From positions 2,601,179-2,665,178 of the forward strand of contig OY979717.1 of the NCBI GenBank assembly GCA_963855995.1: DNA of 64,000 nt, in the 5' to 3' direction. Origin of the DNA: Muricea muricata (lineage: Eukaryota; Cnidaria; Anthozoa; Malacalcyonacea; Plexauridae). The number at the start of each line of letters is the position of its first letter. Positions within the stretch are counted from its first letter, which is position 1. Under the pieces are notes generated by a model. That model was given only the letters and a program-made list of their open reading frames with translations, was not told the origin of the DNA and did no database searches. Both the position numbers and the translations under genes were made by a program. Positions 28,401-45,687 of this stretch are shown piece by piece.

Positions 28401-31400
28401 AAGTACTTAGCCTCAGTTTAATAGCGATAGCCGAAGCACATGCGAAGTTATCTCTTGCTTCTACAGATATTATGTCCCTGCTGTGCAATTCGTCAATCAC
28501 GGCAAACGTCCCACTTGCCTCAACCTCATAGCATTTTGCTAGCGCAGCAAACACACGATCTGTCAAACGATAAATTTCTTTTTTGACATCATAAAATTTC
28601 CCATCATCCAAATCGTTATTGCCTGTCATCACATCGCCATAACGAGACAAATCTTCGTGAAGAGTCCTCAGCCCTCGACAGGATCCTCGTGTAGGCCGAG
28701 CTTCACACGACGTATCGTGTTCACAGCATTCGTAATCACAAGGACAAGACAAAATTCCAGCCATCTCTTTTCGATAAGCATCAACCAATACATGTTTGTC
28801 CGATTGAAGAGGAGATACTGTCAACATGATGTCTGCTAAATTCCAATTATTTCGATACCAATCGTTGTTTTGAAAGTTTGCCATTTCCTCAGGTGTATGA
28901 ATTAGCTCGTAATCATGAATATTTCCCAATGGCGTCTTGCAAGCTTGTGGAAGGAACGCATCGAATGAAACTCCTCTTGGTGTTACGTCATCATAAAACC
29001 ATCCTTCATTAATTGCTTCGATATTCATACTAGGTAAAATAGTTTCTGCAAGGTTGATTACCTGAAATCAGGCAACATTTCTTTAGGTATATTTTGTACC
29101 ACACGATAGCACACAAGAAAACTATAGTTTCTAATGTAAGTACTGTTGGGTTTATATGTTGGATATTTTAACACCAATAGACACTTCCCGAATTTGCTTG
29201 AGTGCACACGAAACAATAGCTTGAAATCGAGGCGGGGTATGAAGCCTATTGAAAAGAAGTGTTTTTTATGCCCACAGATAAATTTGGGAAGTGTCTATAG
29301 GATTCATATACGATTCTAAATGTTTGGTTAGTAAACCAAGTTAGTTAACATGTCCGGTGAGCTATAGGGGGGTTCCAAAAAATAAGAGCCCCCTTCAAAA
29401 ACGTCTTACCTGGTTCACAATGGCTATAAATAAGGCGAATGTTAACAAAAGTTGTGTTTTCGTACCTGTATGGGTATATGTCTGTAAGAACAAGCATTAA
29501 TTGCAATTCTTACTTAAATATTTATTACCAGATCCATTTAATGAGTTTTAAACCAAATTAAAGACGGTGATTTTGAACCTAAAATTCAGCAAAATGATTA
29601 AAGTCTTTGCCAAAAAAATATGTTTAAACATTTAAATACTCAGTAATGTGGGTCGAAATGTGAAAGCACATTGTAGCGAAATAGGTAATGTAATTATTTC
29701 ATGTACACAATGGTGTCTTTAAAAGGATGCACCACTAAAATGCGATTCATTTAGGCAGGTGCTTCTCTTATAAGCAAAGTTAACTCCAAGGCCACACTTA
29801 CTTTATGTTTTAGTCAGTTGGTTGACCTAACGTGTGATGTATCAGTACCTGATGTTGACATAGAGTAATGCAAATGCTGTGTTAACAAAAAAATCTGGGT
29901 CAAAAATCTGGGTCTTGAAGCAAACAATCATCAACACTTGGTTTCCGATTTCTGGACTAGAGATTTTGAAGCAAAATCTAGTCATGAAATCTAGTCAACT
30001 CAAAGTTGGGAAAAAGCTACAATTAACAAAAAATTTTCCTGAAAGTAATCATTTGCATGCATTACATTTATCGACACATCCTACCTTGTCGTTTACGAGC
30101 AACTAATGCAGAGAAGACACACGCTGAAGAAATAATTTCACTACATTAGCAAGTTTCCGATTTAAAACGGCCATTTTGAATTTATTTTAAAAACACACCA
30201 AATGCACCTTTTTTCAAGCATTTCAGTAAGAATTGCCATTATTGTTTGTACATACACATCGATACCTATGCAAGCACAAAAACACAACTTTTGTTAACAT
30301 TTTCTCTATCTATAGTCATTATAAACCAAGTAAGCCATTTTTTAAGACGTAAGCAATTTTTGGCATCCCTCTGTAGGTTAAATACAGTCCTACTGGCCTA
30401 CCTGTAAGTGAACCAGGTTAGTTAAATTTCGAAAGAAAACTTTACACTCTTCCTCTTCTGAATTCGTGAGAATAGCCCATTCGAAATCGGAGTAGGGTGT
30501 CATTTCATTTCTTGCTAATGACCCGAGAACAATGACTTCATAATCACATGGTGGTGTACCAAGTAACTCTAAACATTCGTTAATTATCACCGCCAAAAAC
30601 TGCCTCATCTTAACTGAAATATTATCAGATAGGAATTTTACAACCTCCATTTGACCATTCAACATCTGTTGCACTTCATATCGGTTTAATGATTCCAACG
30701 ACACACGACTTTCCATAGACTCCAACGATTTTCTTATCTCATCTCTTAAAGTTTCCAGCTTATTTCTTTTAAGTGCTGCATCAAATTTACACTGAAGAGG
30801 ATTTCCTCCAACCATTCTAACCATATTGTCTTGGATATCGTGTAGCTGACGAGACACAATGTTCAATAGCGTTTTGGATTCGGACAGTCCATCTTCCATG
30901 CCCTCTGTGTTTACAAAATTACGTACAAAATTATACAATGCTGCAGCTTGAAGTAAATATCGTTGTCGTTGCGGCAAGTCCACCTTCTTGTCTTCAGCTT
31001 TCCTCTCTAAGATTTCAGCTAAGTACAGATATGGTTTTGGATCTCGTTTGCATGGTATTTCCAACAGAACAGTACGCATGGCTATAGCCAACGAATTTTC
31101 CGCAATCTTTAATTCTCCTTTTTCTAAAGCCAGTTTGGCAGTTTTAATCAACTCAGCTGAGCTTGGCTGTAAAAAATCAGAAAGCTTGTTAGACTTATAA
31201 TCCTTTGCTTATTTTTTTTTTCATTGATCGCAAAATTGACTTGCAAAAACAGGTTACGAATTGATCTTTGAGATAAACAGAATACGGCCATGTTTAATTG
31301 TTGCAGGTTTACCTTAATTGCATTTCTATCTTTGGAATCTTCTTGCCCAAATATATCGATAAAAGCTAAAAATCAACGCACTATTAGTGAATAAAATTCT

Positions 31401-33114
31401 TTTGTGGATTTATGGTCATTACTAAGAAAAGAACAATACAATATTTATAGATATTTAGAACATATTATTTAATAGATAGGCCAAAAAAAAATAAGGGTGT
31501 TTCCTATTACGTCCTGTAAAAAGCTTAGGTAGGGTAGGTCGGCTTTACTTTTCTTTTTTAACTTTTTTTAATGGCTTGATATTGATAACCAATATACAGC
31601 ATATTAAAGTTGCACACAACTTCGCTCAAATGCAAATTTCAACATGGTTTAATAAAGCTTTAAAAGAACATTTATTTACAAACTGTCACACTGGTGCTTA
31701 GTAACTCTAAAAATACCGTGTTTTTAGAGTTCGTTGGGCGGAGTTTCGACAAGCAAATTCGACTAAATAGTTTTTCGAATCTTTTTTTTAGCAGAATCGC
31801 TTGATTTCTATCTAAATCTGTTAAGTCTATTCAAAAAAAGTTTAGGGTCAGACGTTTCAAATATCAGAAGCTGGGTGGGGTCGGGAAACCGGAAACACAC
31901 ATATTTTTTTTTGGCCATATATAGAATATTATAGATGGAATATTATAGAAACTTTTAAACAAAGTGCGTGCATATCACAAGCAATGTTAAGCAAAAAATA
32001 TATTAATTTTTAAACTTACGTCGGTGAGATTTTTGTAAATAGTATCTGTCTCCATAAAGCAAATGTAAAATTCTTGTGAAATCTAAATGTATCAAAATCA
32101 ATAAAAATAAAGGACATTTATAATCTTAAACAAGACTATCATGGCCGGAACGTTTAGCTCATCACTACATGCACATCTACATTTTAATTAAACTAAATCA
32201 TTATTGATTTCCCCTTAAATTATTTGCAGTTAAGTCTGGTAAAGATTAAGGATAAATTAATTTAATAACTCTAATCTTATAAGAATATGAAAACAAGCTA
32301 ACTGATGAAGCCATACAGAGTACAAAAAAACACCTTAACATTGACAATCACTTCAGACGAATTGATAAAATAATAGAATAAGTGTTTGAACGACTATATG
32401 TTTTAGCTTCAATAAAGTACAATCATAATTGCAGTGTCGGGAAAGCATCAAGATCATCTGAGTGAGTCGTGTGACTGCCAACTCTCTTCGTTGATTGACC
32501 GTGATGACATGATTGCTATAATATCAGATTTAAAATTATGTTTGAAATAATTTATGTGAAGCATATCTACTAAAATAATTCATGCAGCTCATTTAATTAC
32601 ATACACGTAACGAATAACTATTTCAAAAACTAATAAAATTAAACACAAAATTAAGTATAAGCTTATAATAAAATTAAACAGTGGCAAAAGTCCAATAACT
32701 TGCTTTTTTTTGTTGGGGGGGGGTTGCGGGGGGGGGGGGGGGGTTGCGGGGGGGGGACTGACCTAAAGCTAGTGAAGCTACTTGTCTCTTAGTTTCACTC
32801 ACTCGTGCAACTATTGTCAACGGACACCACACGCAAAATATTTAGCTTCCTACGAAATAAGACAGCCGATCCGCAATAAGATTATTGGTGACAACGTTTT
32901 ACAATTCCAGTAATGTACTGGGATTAAATTTTTATGCATACAAAGCCAGCCGCACGAAGGTACATAAAGCCAGCGATACAGATTGCGCCCTGTGTGCGAA
33001 CTGTTCACTGAATACAAAGTACATGTTGTGTGCAAGATCATTTAAAAGCATACCGTAATCAGGCGAGGTATAAGGTCCAAAAAAGGATTCTTCAGCTTCT
33101 TTTCTTCCTTCCAT
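22456..33114 (-). CDS. Giant nucleotidyltransferase-TPR protein (~2515 residues)
   Basis: Five minus-strand exons join in phase: 33054-33114 (start ATG at 33114), 32020-32082, 31313-31365, 30402-31166 and 22456-29061 (stop). The N-terminal ~310 residues include GSLARNEMTPYSDFEWAIL (exon 4), the GS...D-x-E core of a polymerase-beta-type nucleotidyltransferase of the DUF294/GlnD kind. It is followed across the intron by WFYDDVTPRGVSFDAFLP and CKTPLG, a conserved block after that domain in related invertebrate proteins. The remaining ~2000 residues are helical repeats in TPR style (for example DNDVTMG-like turns, AALKCYERAARQNPDKL, DKAYRCFQRALSMANLL, GNLDGAIECYERCLDLD). There is no signal peptide or membrane segment, so it is probably cytosolic. 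Substrate and partners are unknown; a scaffold or signalling role is inference. The first exon is chosen because TAC G|GTATGC gives the right phase into exon 2; it has no homology support. Confidence 0.85.
29400..30350. mobile_element. Non-autonomous element with ~95-bp inverted ends, in TPR intron 4
   Basis: The left end (29400-29480, ACGTCTTACCTGGTTCACAA onward, including GTTAACAAAAGTTGTGTTTT) is matched imperfectly in reverse complement at 30256-30350. The element fills most of the intron between the nucleotidyltransferase exon and the giant TPR exon. No coding content was seen. Confidence 0.55.
32715..32757. repeat. Long G-run (simple repeat) in TPR intron 1
   Basis: A stretch of G runs of 7-16 bases broken by TTGC. 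It lies in the first intron of the TPR gene. Length here is likely unstable or mis-assembled. Confidence 0.85.
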
Positions 33115-33184
33115 TATTTAGTCTACTATCTAATAAAGCAGAAGAGCGAGAGCATGGTCAGAATACTCCTCTTTCATTCTCTTA

Positions 33185-33847
33185 GGGGCCGATTACATGG
33201 ACCGGGCTAGCCCGCTTTGCCGGGCTAGCCCGCTTTACTTAATAATCTTATATTAATTTCGCATTACGATTACATGTCAGCCGGGCTAGCCCGCTTTGGC
33301 AAGATCTCGCTTGTTGCAAGCGGGCTAGCCCGCTTTGCCGGGATGAAATTTCCCATGTAATCGTTTCCATCCCGTCAAGCCGGGCTGAAAAACTTTAACG
33401 CATGCGTAGTACCAACATACATGCAGTCAAACCATTGTCGGCAGACAAACCATTTACCATATTTTGCCACCAAGCGTCACTTCTCCCACTTTCCACCCTC
33501 TTTGAACGCTTTTTCTTGCAAGCCTTCTCATTTTGATATATCGTGCTCGCCTTCGAGCAACGCTACGTTTCAACGCGTAATAAGCCAATGGTTGATCATA
33601 CTTAAACTTCCGGAATAGTAAAAGTACGAAAATAACACCGTAAAACTGAAATAAAACTGCAATAAGTATTTTTACCTGCAGGCCAAGCATTTTACAGTCG
33701 CGAGAAGCAGCGAAATTTGTTTTCAAAGATTTCCCGCCAAAACATACTACCGGGCAGAAAACCCTCATGTAATCGCTAAGTCATCTCAGCCCGGTAAAGC
33801 GGGCCAGCCCGGCAAAGCGGGCTAGCCCGGTCCATGTAATCGGCCCC
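33185..33847. mobile_element. PIF/Harbinger-like MITE with TTA target duplication
   Basis: A 663-bp element flanked by TTA at 33182-33184 and 33848-33850. The ends read GGGGCCGATTACATGGACCG and continue into GGGCTAGCCCGCTTTGCCGG, repeated in reverse complement at the right end (GGTCCATGTAATCGGCCCC). Further CGGGCTAGCCCG copies lie inside near 33288 and 33322. The ends share GGGGCYG and the GCCGGGCTAGCCCG core with the element at 1994-2226. It lies 70 bp upstream of the proposed TPR start codon. Confidence 0.8.
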
Positions 33848-36804
33848 TTAACGTCATCTACAACACGCATTAACACATGAAGTATTACCGTCCAATTGGT
33901 TCAGTTAACACAAAGTAAAAGTGTGTTCTATACCCGAATGAATTAAATTTCATTTAAGTAACCCAGTTCATAACATAGTTTCGAAATAGGAACAGTTAGT
34001 ATTTACACATCTCCGATCCTAATAACTGAGTTCATAATGTAATATTAATAAAGCACGTAATCTTGCTGAACATGGATTATTAGTAGAACTGTCTCAGAAA
34101 TATTATATCCTTTAGCTAGATTGCATGCGTTTTGAGAAAAAGCCTTTATAATATTGTCAATAGTAACAACATACATCGGGCTAACAGCGGTGTATTCTGC
34201 TGTACGTACAGGTACACGATCATAGAGGGAAGAGTTCTGTCTATACATGTGGCCTTCTTAGCATCATTCTAAATTGATGTTTACTCGGCTTCCTACACTG
34301 AAGAGCCAGTACGTACTGCAAGGCTCCAGATATCACAGTAATGCACTTTTTTGAATACAGCATTCCATCATCAGCAGAAAAAATGTTGATCTTTGCGCAC
34401 TACTCCTACAGTGCCCAAGGCATAGTTCAGTTTAACCTCTGATGTGATTTGCCGACTATTGAGACTCTCATCTTTCTCTTGTAGTACTGCTATATTTTTC
34501 TCAGACCAACGTCATTTGTCTAAAACTTAAAAGTCGTTTCATCTGCCACCTGAATTCATCAGCCTTGTTGCACTGCTGTAGATTCCGCCGAGCTTTGGAT
34601 TTTTTATTCACCAATAGTTGTACGCCGGTAATAGGTTCCTGTCACTGCGGTCATGCAGTGTTGTCTAGATATATCTATATCTAAGTAAGCAACTCAGAGC
34701 AGTGTTTCAACTACAGTAGCAGATGAACGGATGCAAGTCTCGTGGTGATCATTCCGCCAACACTAAGAGAGCGTCGAAACCTGTTCCAATTGCAAAACTA
34801 ACGTCAGATTCTATTTTGCTCGTTTTCGCTCTTCCATGCACTCCAAACTACAACGAGTAGATATACTATATCTTGGTCGTCAAATAGCGCAATTATTTTT
34901 TACTAGTTCTATCAAATGCAACTGGTGCTCTCAAGTTTCATTCACCAAAAGACATCCTTTTTGTTCCTTGCTAAATTTTTCCTGGCCGCCACGATGTGGT
35001 CCGGCGCAAGCAAAGACAAGACAAGTCTAGACTACTAACTTGCCGACGAAGAACGTTCTCTGGAAACGTCAAATTCTGTTTATTGTTTTATTATCATTTC
35101 AAATAGTGGAAGATCCCAGGTTTGTGTGTGCTTTTGACTACAGTACGGGCACTCGCTATGCTTGTTCGAGATGTCCACTACACAGCCTTCGACCCCTGAA
35201 GATACCGGGTGCTATTTTCAAATTGTAATAATATAACCCATCAATCCCATAATAACTAAATTGATAACAGCAAGATTGGACAGTGCAATTGGACAACTTG
35301 TGGTAAGGCTACCATGATTTATTAACTGTGATTTATTTCACGTTCTGCCGCTGTTTATGAAACGTTTACTTACGAATGTCACTTTATACACGAACGAATT
35401 TTAAATTTGAGCTTTTCTAAATAGGGATTCCAAGCAGTTGTAAAACACAGAACAATAGTTGTCAGGGGCCCAAATTGGGGGGGGAGAGGGGTACACCTCC
35501 CAAATATTGTCTGAAAGTCGCTCCCAAAATAATGGTGGAACAGCAAACAGTTAATGATTACACAGTAATGAAAGATTCTACCAGACATCAGTGCTCAAGT
35601 GAAGGGAAATGGCCTTTGCAGAGCTCAAGATTTTAAAATTTCCCCAGAGGAGAATTCCCCGGACCCTGTATAAAGCAGATTTTGTATTAGCAAGCATCCC
35701 CACTATCACAAGCACACACAATTAATAAGTTGGTTCAAGAATCAAGCCACCTCCATTTTTTTAAATTTGTGCCCCCCCCCCCCCCCCCCCCCCCGTTGTT
35801 GTGGACATGCAAATATGAACATCATCTAATCATCTATTTGTTTCCATTCAGCAAGTGGGCAGCCGAACGCTTTATGTGGTCTGCTTTGAAAAATACCGTT
35901 CTTTCAAGTTGCAAATTATAATCATGAAACACACACATTGCTGGCCTACATGCCAGGTATAATGTCCATTTATAAGAGTGAAAACAACTTGTAGAGTTCA
36001 TTATTGATAAAATAATAAAAGCGATGAACAGCAGATAGGTACAGGGAAGGCCCTGAATTTGAGCGAATGGTTTGTTAAAACTATTGTCTTCGACTACTGA
36101 GATATGGGAACAGGAAATGACATCTAACATTAACTTATTTTATCAGTAACATAACTGAAAATTAAATAGTTTGCTAATGGCACAGTGTGTGCTGCTTAAT
36201 TTATCATTTGCCATTATAACATTGCAAATCTACTGCAAATAATGTAGAATCATTGACAAACAATACGGCAGCCGTGGTCTATATACAATTTTATGAAAAC
36301 TATGCAGCAAACCATACGATCGGGCAGTATACATAAAGTAAAAACTAAAATTAGCAGTGGAGAATACTGCTAGCAATTAGATACACTCCACCTCAATTGT
36401 TTATTAGCATATGTATGTTTTAATACGTATAAACTTAAGGGTGAATAACAATGACATTATAAATGCTGATAAAATGCGTGCAACAATACAACAAACGGTA
36501 TATAAACCAACCCTTGTCTTTCTCGCTGCCCAAGAATATATAATGGTACAATTCATACACAATATTTCACTGTTTCGTCAGCCATGTTGAAGTTCTATAA
36601 ATAATATAAATACTTTGTTATAAAGCAACAGTCTTAAAATTATATTCTAATATCGAGTGCCGAAATTTTAAAATAACATACTTCCTTGTCAGAACATTCT
36701 GCTACTCTTAGCCACTGTCCTATAGTGTTGTTTTATTTATGATTGATACCTATGAGTTTTACTGATATGAATAAACTCGATAACACATCTCAAAATAAAA
36801 TTAC

Positions 36805-38042
36805 ACTAGCGGCTAAATCGAGGAATGCACATTTCTTTGACGCCATTTTGAATTGCGCGCAACAACCTGGGACTTAGTATGATACATTGGTATGATATCA
36901 TTTTATCAAGCATGTATAAGGTCATCAAAACAAATATATTCGGGGGAAATTAAAGCATTCGCGAGAAATGTTTAAATTTCAACAATTTAGTATAAATTCT
37001 AAAATTTACATCAAATATCGAAGTAAAATCGTGTCATTTGTTACCTAGTGCCAAAAATAAAGAAATTTAGTCTTTGACCTTGTAGATTTTGACCTTCAGT
37101 ATGTCAACAGCGGTAAGATACAATTGAACTTAACATATCATTTAGTAGCGAAGCCAGCCCGACAATTTGGTCATGCTATGCAAATTTAAATCATTGTCAC
37201 TATTCATTTATTTAGAAATCGATCCTTATACGGTCTATAAACACCGAAAAATTTGCATTTGCATGACCAAATGTCTGGCTGGCTTCGCCACTGTAAGTGT
37301 TCGGGGGGGGGGGGAAGGAAATATAGTTTTTGCTGCAAAAGTTACTGGTATACGGGCATAGCTCCGTTAATTACTTTTTTCGCATTTTTTGACAAATTAT
37401 GCCAATTTTCCGAAACGGTTTCATCAGTTACTGACCAACTCAACCCCCCCCCCCCCCCTCAACGAGTTAAAAAACGGTATTGTATTTTGTAGCTGTCCAA
37501 ACTTGCCAGGAAAACGTACAAATTGTAAGATGTCAACTTATTGCTATGAAATTGTGCATTTGAGAAGTTAGACCCTGGCAACCGGGTTGGAAATTATTTA
37601 TGACGTGTTTCCTGTCAGGGGATGACCCAGTGTGTTGCATAGCTTTTATTTTTATCCTTACTTTTAACATTGGGCGAGAGTATATAAAGAGTATAGATTT
37701 AGATATAGAGAGTATGTATTTTTTAAAAAGTATTTTTTATGCACTAGCACACTAGCACTTTATACTTGCCTTCTGTTTTTAAAATTGTCTTTTGAACATA
37801 CGAGATTGATACCATATGAATATCAGTGAACTTATATATTATTTGTGATATTATATAGAGTTCACTGGTGTTGGTGGGATATATGTGGGACTTATATGGG
37901 ATATACATGTTAAACTATTTTAGTAATCCATATTATCCACGACAATTACAAGCTATCCCAAGTAAAATAATGGTTCCCAGGTTGCTGCGCGGAATTCAAA
38001 ATGGCGTCGAAGAAATGTGCATTCCTCGATTTAGCCGCTAGT
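36805..38042. mobile_element. Non-autonomous Mutator-like element (9-bp target duplication)
   Basis: The inverted ends of ~65 bp start ACTAGCGGCTAAATCGAGGA and include TTTGAATTSCGCGCARCAAC. A perfect 9-bp direct repeat, TAAAATTAC, flanks the element at 36796-36804 and 38043-38051. Long inverted ends with a 9-bp duplication point to the MULE superfamily; hAT (8 bp) is the alternative. The 1.24-kb interior has no transposase frame and carries a second, smaller inverted repeat (37145-37293). Confidence 0.75.
37145..37293. repeat. Small inverted repeat nested in the Mutator-like element
   Basis: AGCGAAGCCAGCCCGACAAT and the following TTGGTCATGC on the left are matched on the right by GCATGACCAAATGTCTGGCT and GGCTTCGCC. 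The arms are ~40 bp. It is either a nested MITE or a subterminal repeat of the host element. Confidence 0.6.
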
Positions 38043-39341
38043 TAAAATTACCACCGTCGCCATCTTGAATTCTACCGCTTGGAGGTCTGGGACAGGTCAC
38101 GCTTGAAGACGGTAGATTCGTCACTCGTAACGTGAAATAATAATCGGAAACTTTCGCCGCGAGAATAATACCATAATGCACACTTTGTCTGCGCGTGAAC
38201 TTAAAAAACATCAATGATTAGGAAAAGTTTGATTAAGGAAAGGTATAATGATTTACGATCAAACGTCATTGCAAGAATGACTAAAACCATTTTTGCTTTG
38301 TGTTGATAATTTCTTAAAATTCTTTACTCGCGCGGTTCATAAACCCAGCTTATCCAAAAAAGGCAGCACAAGTTCTTGTCCTAAATGACAAGAAAGATGA
38401 ATCTTGGCTCATCGCCGCTAACTTGGCACTCCAGGCCCAGTGGCCAGGTGTTCTTTCCGTTGTCAGATTTCTCGAAGTATTTGGTGTTCATTGTGCTACA
38501 ATCGTGGAAACCAACAGAAAAAATTTATTGATAAATAATTTATGTTACTTAATTCAAACATTAATAGTATTTCACTGTTGAACAACTCGACAGCCTGTGT
38601 ACAGTCTGAACAGGCTAACTTGACTGCTATAGCTGTTAAATGCGGAGTACCAGGCCGACCCAGCATGGAGCTCGCAGCACAATTATGTTCCTCGTCTGCC
38701 CACTGCATATAGTTTTTTTATTCTTGTACTTCGGTATCTGTATGAATAGAATAATAGAATTACTTTTGCATTTTGAAATGAATACAAATCCTAAATCCCC
38801 CTATTAATGCTTCCTCGAATGTGCTTTCATATGTTTCATCCTACATAAGCTCAACCAGACAATCAAGTCAAATTATTTACACCAATAACACCGACATTAT
38901 ATTTGTGCGTGAAAAAATTAATGAAAATGAATGAAAACTATACAACAATGTGAACAAATTGATATTTTATTCAAGCATCAATGTGTTTACACAAATGTCC
39001 TGATTGATCAATTTGCATGTGGACATGATAAAAAGAAAATCATGGCTGCGAAGGAGTTTTTATATGTGATAAAGATCCACGTTGATTTACACAAACCATT
39101 ACCATGATCTTCTCGGCTTAAGCAGCATGTATATATATTGAAAATTTTCTTCCCAAATGGGTTGTTTTTTTATTATTTTGAAGTCAAACCACTCGCAGTT
39201 GTGATTTATCAGATTTAAAACGCTCGGCTGCGTCTGTTGTCTATAATTATCTGATAAAGCTCTCCTTCTAGTATTTTGTATCTAAAGAACCGCACGCAAC
39301 AAAATATATTAATCTAAAGAAAAAATCGTCAATATAAGTAC

Positions 39342-44947
<5,606 letters not shown>

Positions 44948-45070
44948 TTCTAAATATATGTATTCAGGCATTAAACATAGTAAGATGTATTGAGTAACTA
45001 CTAAATGCAATAGCGGTAGTGTAGTTGTAGTAATTATGACTTCATTTATATGTGCACTGACACCATCAAT

Positions 45071-45687
45071 GAGGCCCTGTTAGGGGTTTTATGTATAAGG
45101 TATATTTACCCAACGTATTTTAGTTTAGTTATAAAGTATAAATAACGATAGACTTTTGGGTATAAAGTATAAATGATCACTGGCGTTATACTTTTAGGTA
45201 TAACAAAAACTGACCACAAGACATTTTTTGTCAGCTATTCGAGGCATTTGGGAGCATTTATTTGTCAATAGTTACCAATACTGATCACTTCTAATATCTC
45301 AACAGCCTCAACCTGAATTTGCAAAGTTGAATTTCCACAGTGGTATTTGTGAATATAAAATATAAAATCTGCTAAAAGTAGGTGTTACTGCTACACACTT
45401 TTCGGATTATAGTTGCAATTAAACTGTCACATTCTCGCTTCTACACTGAAAACTTTGAGCAGAATGACTCTTTAAATTAACAGGTGTCACAGGTGATGTT
45501 CAAAGAATGAAAACAACCCAGTAAATGCTTTTGCAAGGGGTGAAATAGTGTACAACGCAACTAAAAGAAAACAAGAGTTGCTGGGGTACTTTTGAGTATA
45601 AATGCGTCTGCCATTTTAGGTATAAGGTATAAATAACCTCTTAATAATAGGTATAAGGTATATTCAAGACCCCCCTAACAGGGCCTC
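45071..45687. mobile_element. Non-autonomous element, GAGGCCCTGTTAGGGG ends, ATCAAT duplication
   Basis: A 617-bp element flanked by ATCAAT at 45065-45070 and 45688-45693. The ends share GAGGCCCTGTTAGGGG, and the subterminal regions share TATAAGGTATA-type repeats. The interior repeats GGTATAAAGTATAAAT-like words. The superfamily is undecided: a 6-bp duplication does not single one out. Confidence 0.7.

Larger units (their letters stand above)
33115..39267. other. Intergenic region between the TPR gene and ARMH1
   Basis: Both flanking genes are on the minus strand. The region contains two transposable elements (33185-33847 and 36805-38042) and homopolymer C or G tracts (35770-35794, 37303-37314, 37444-37458). 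A + strand stretch at 38342-38580 is open and coding-like but unassigned. The rest is AT-rich with no recognised gene. Confidence 0.5.
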
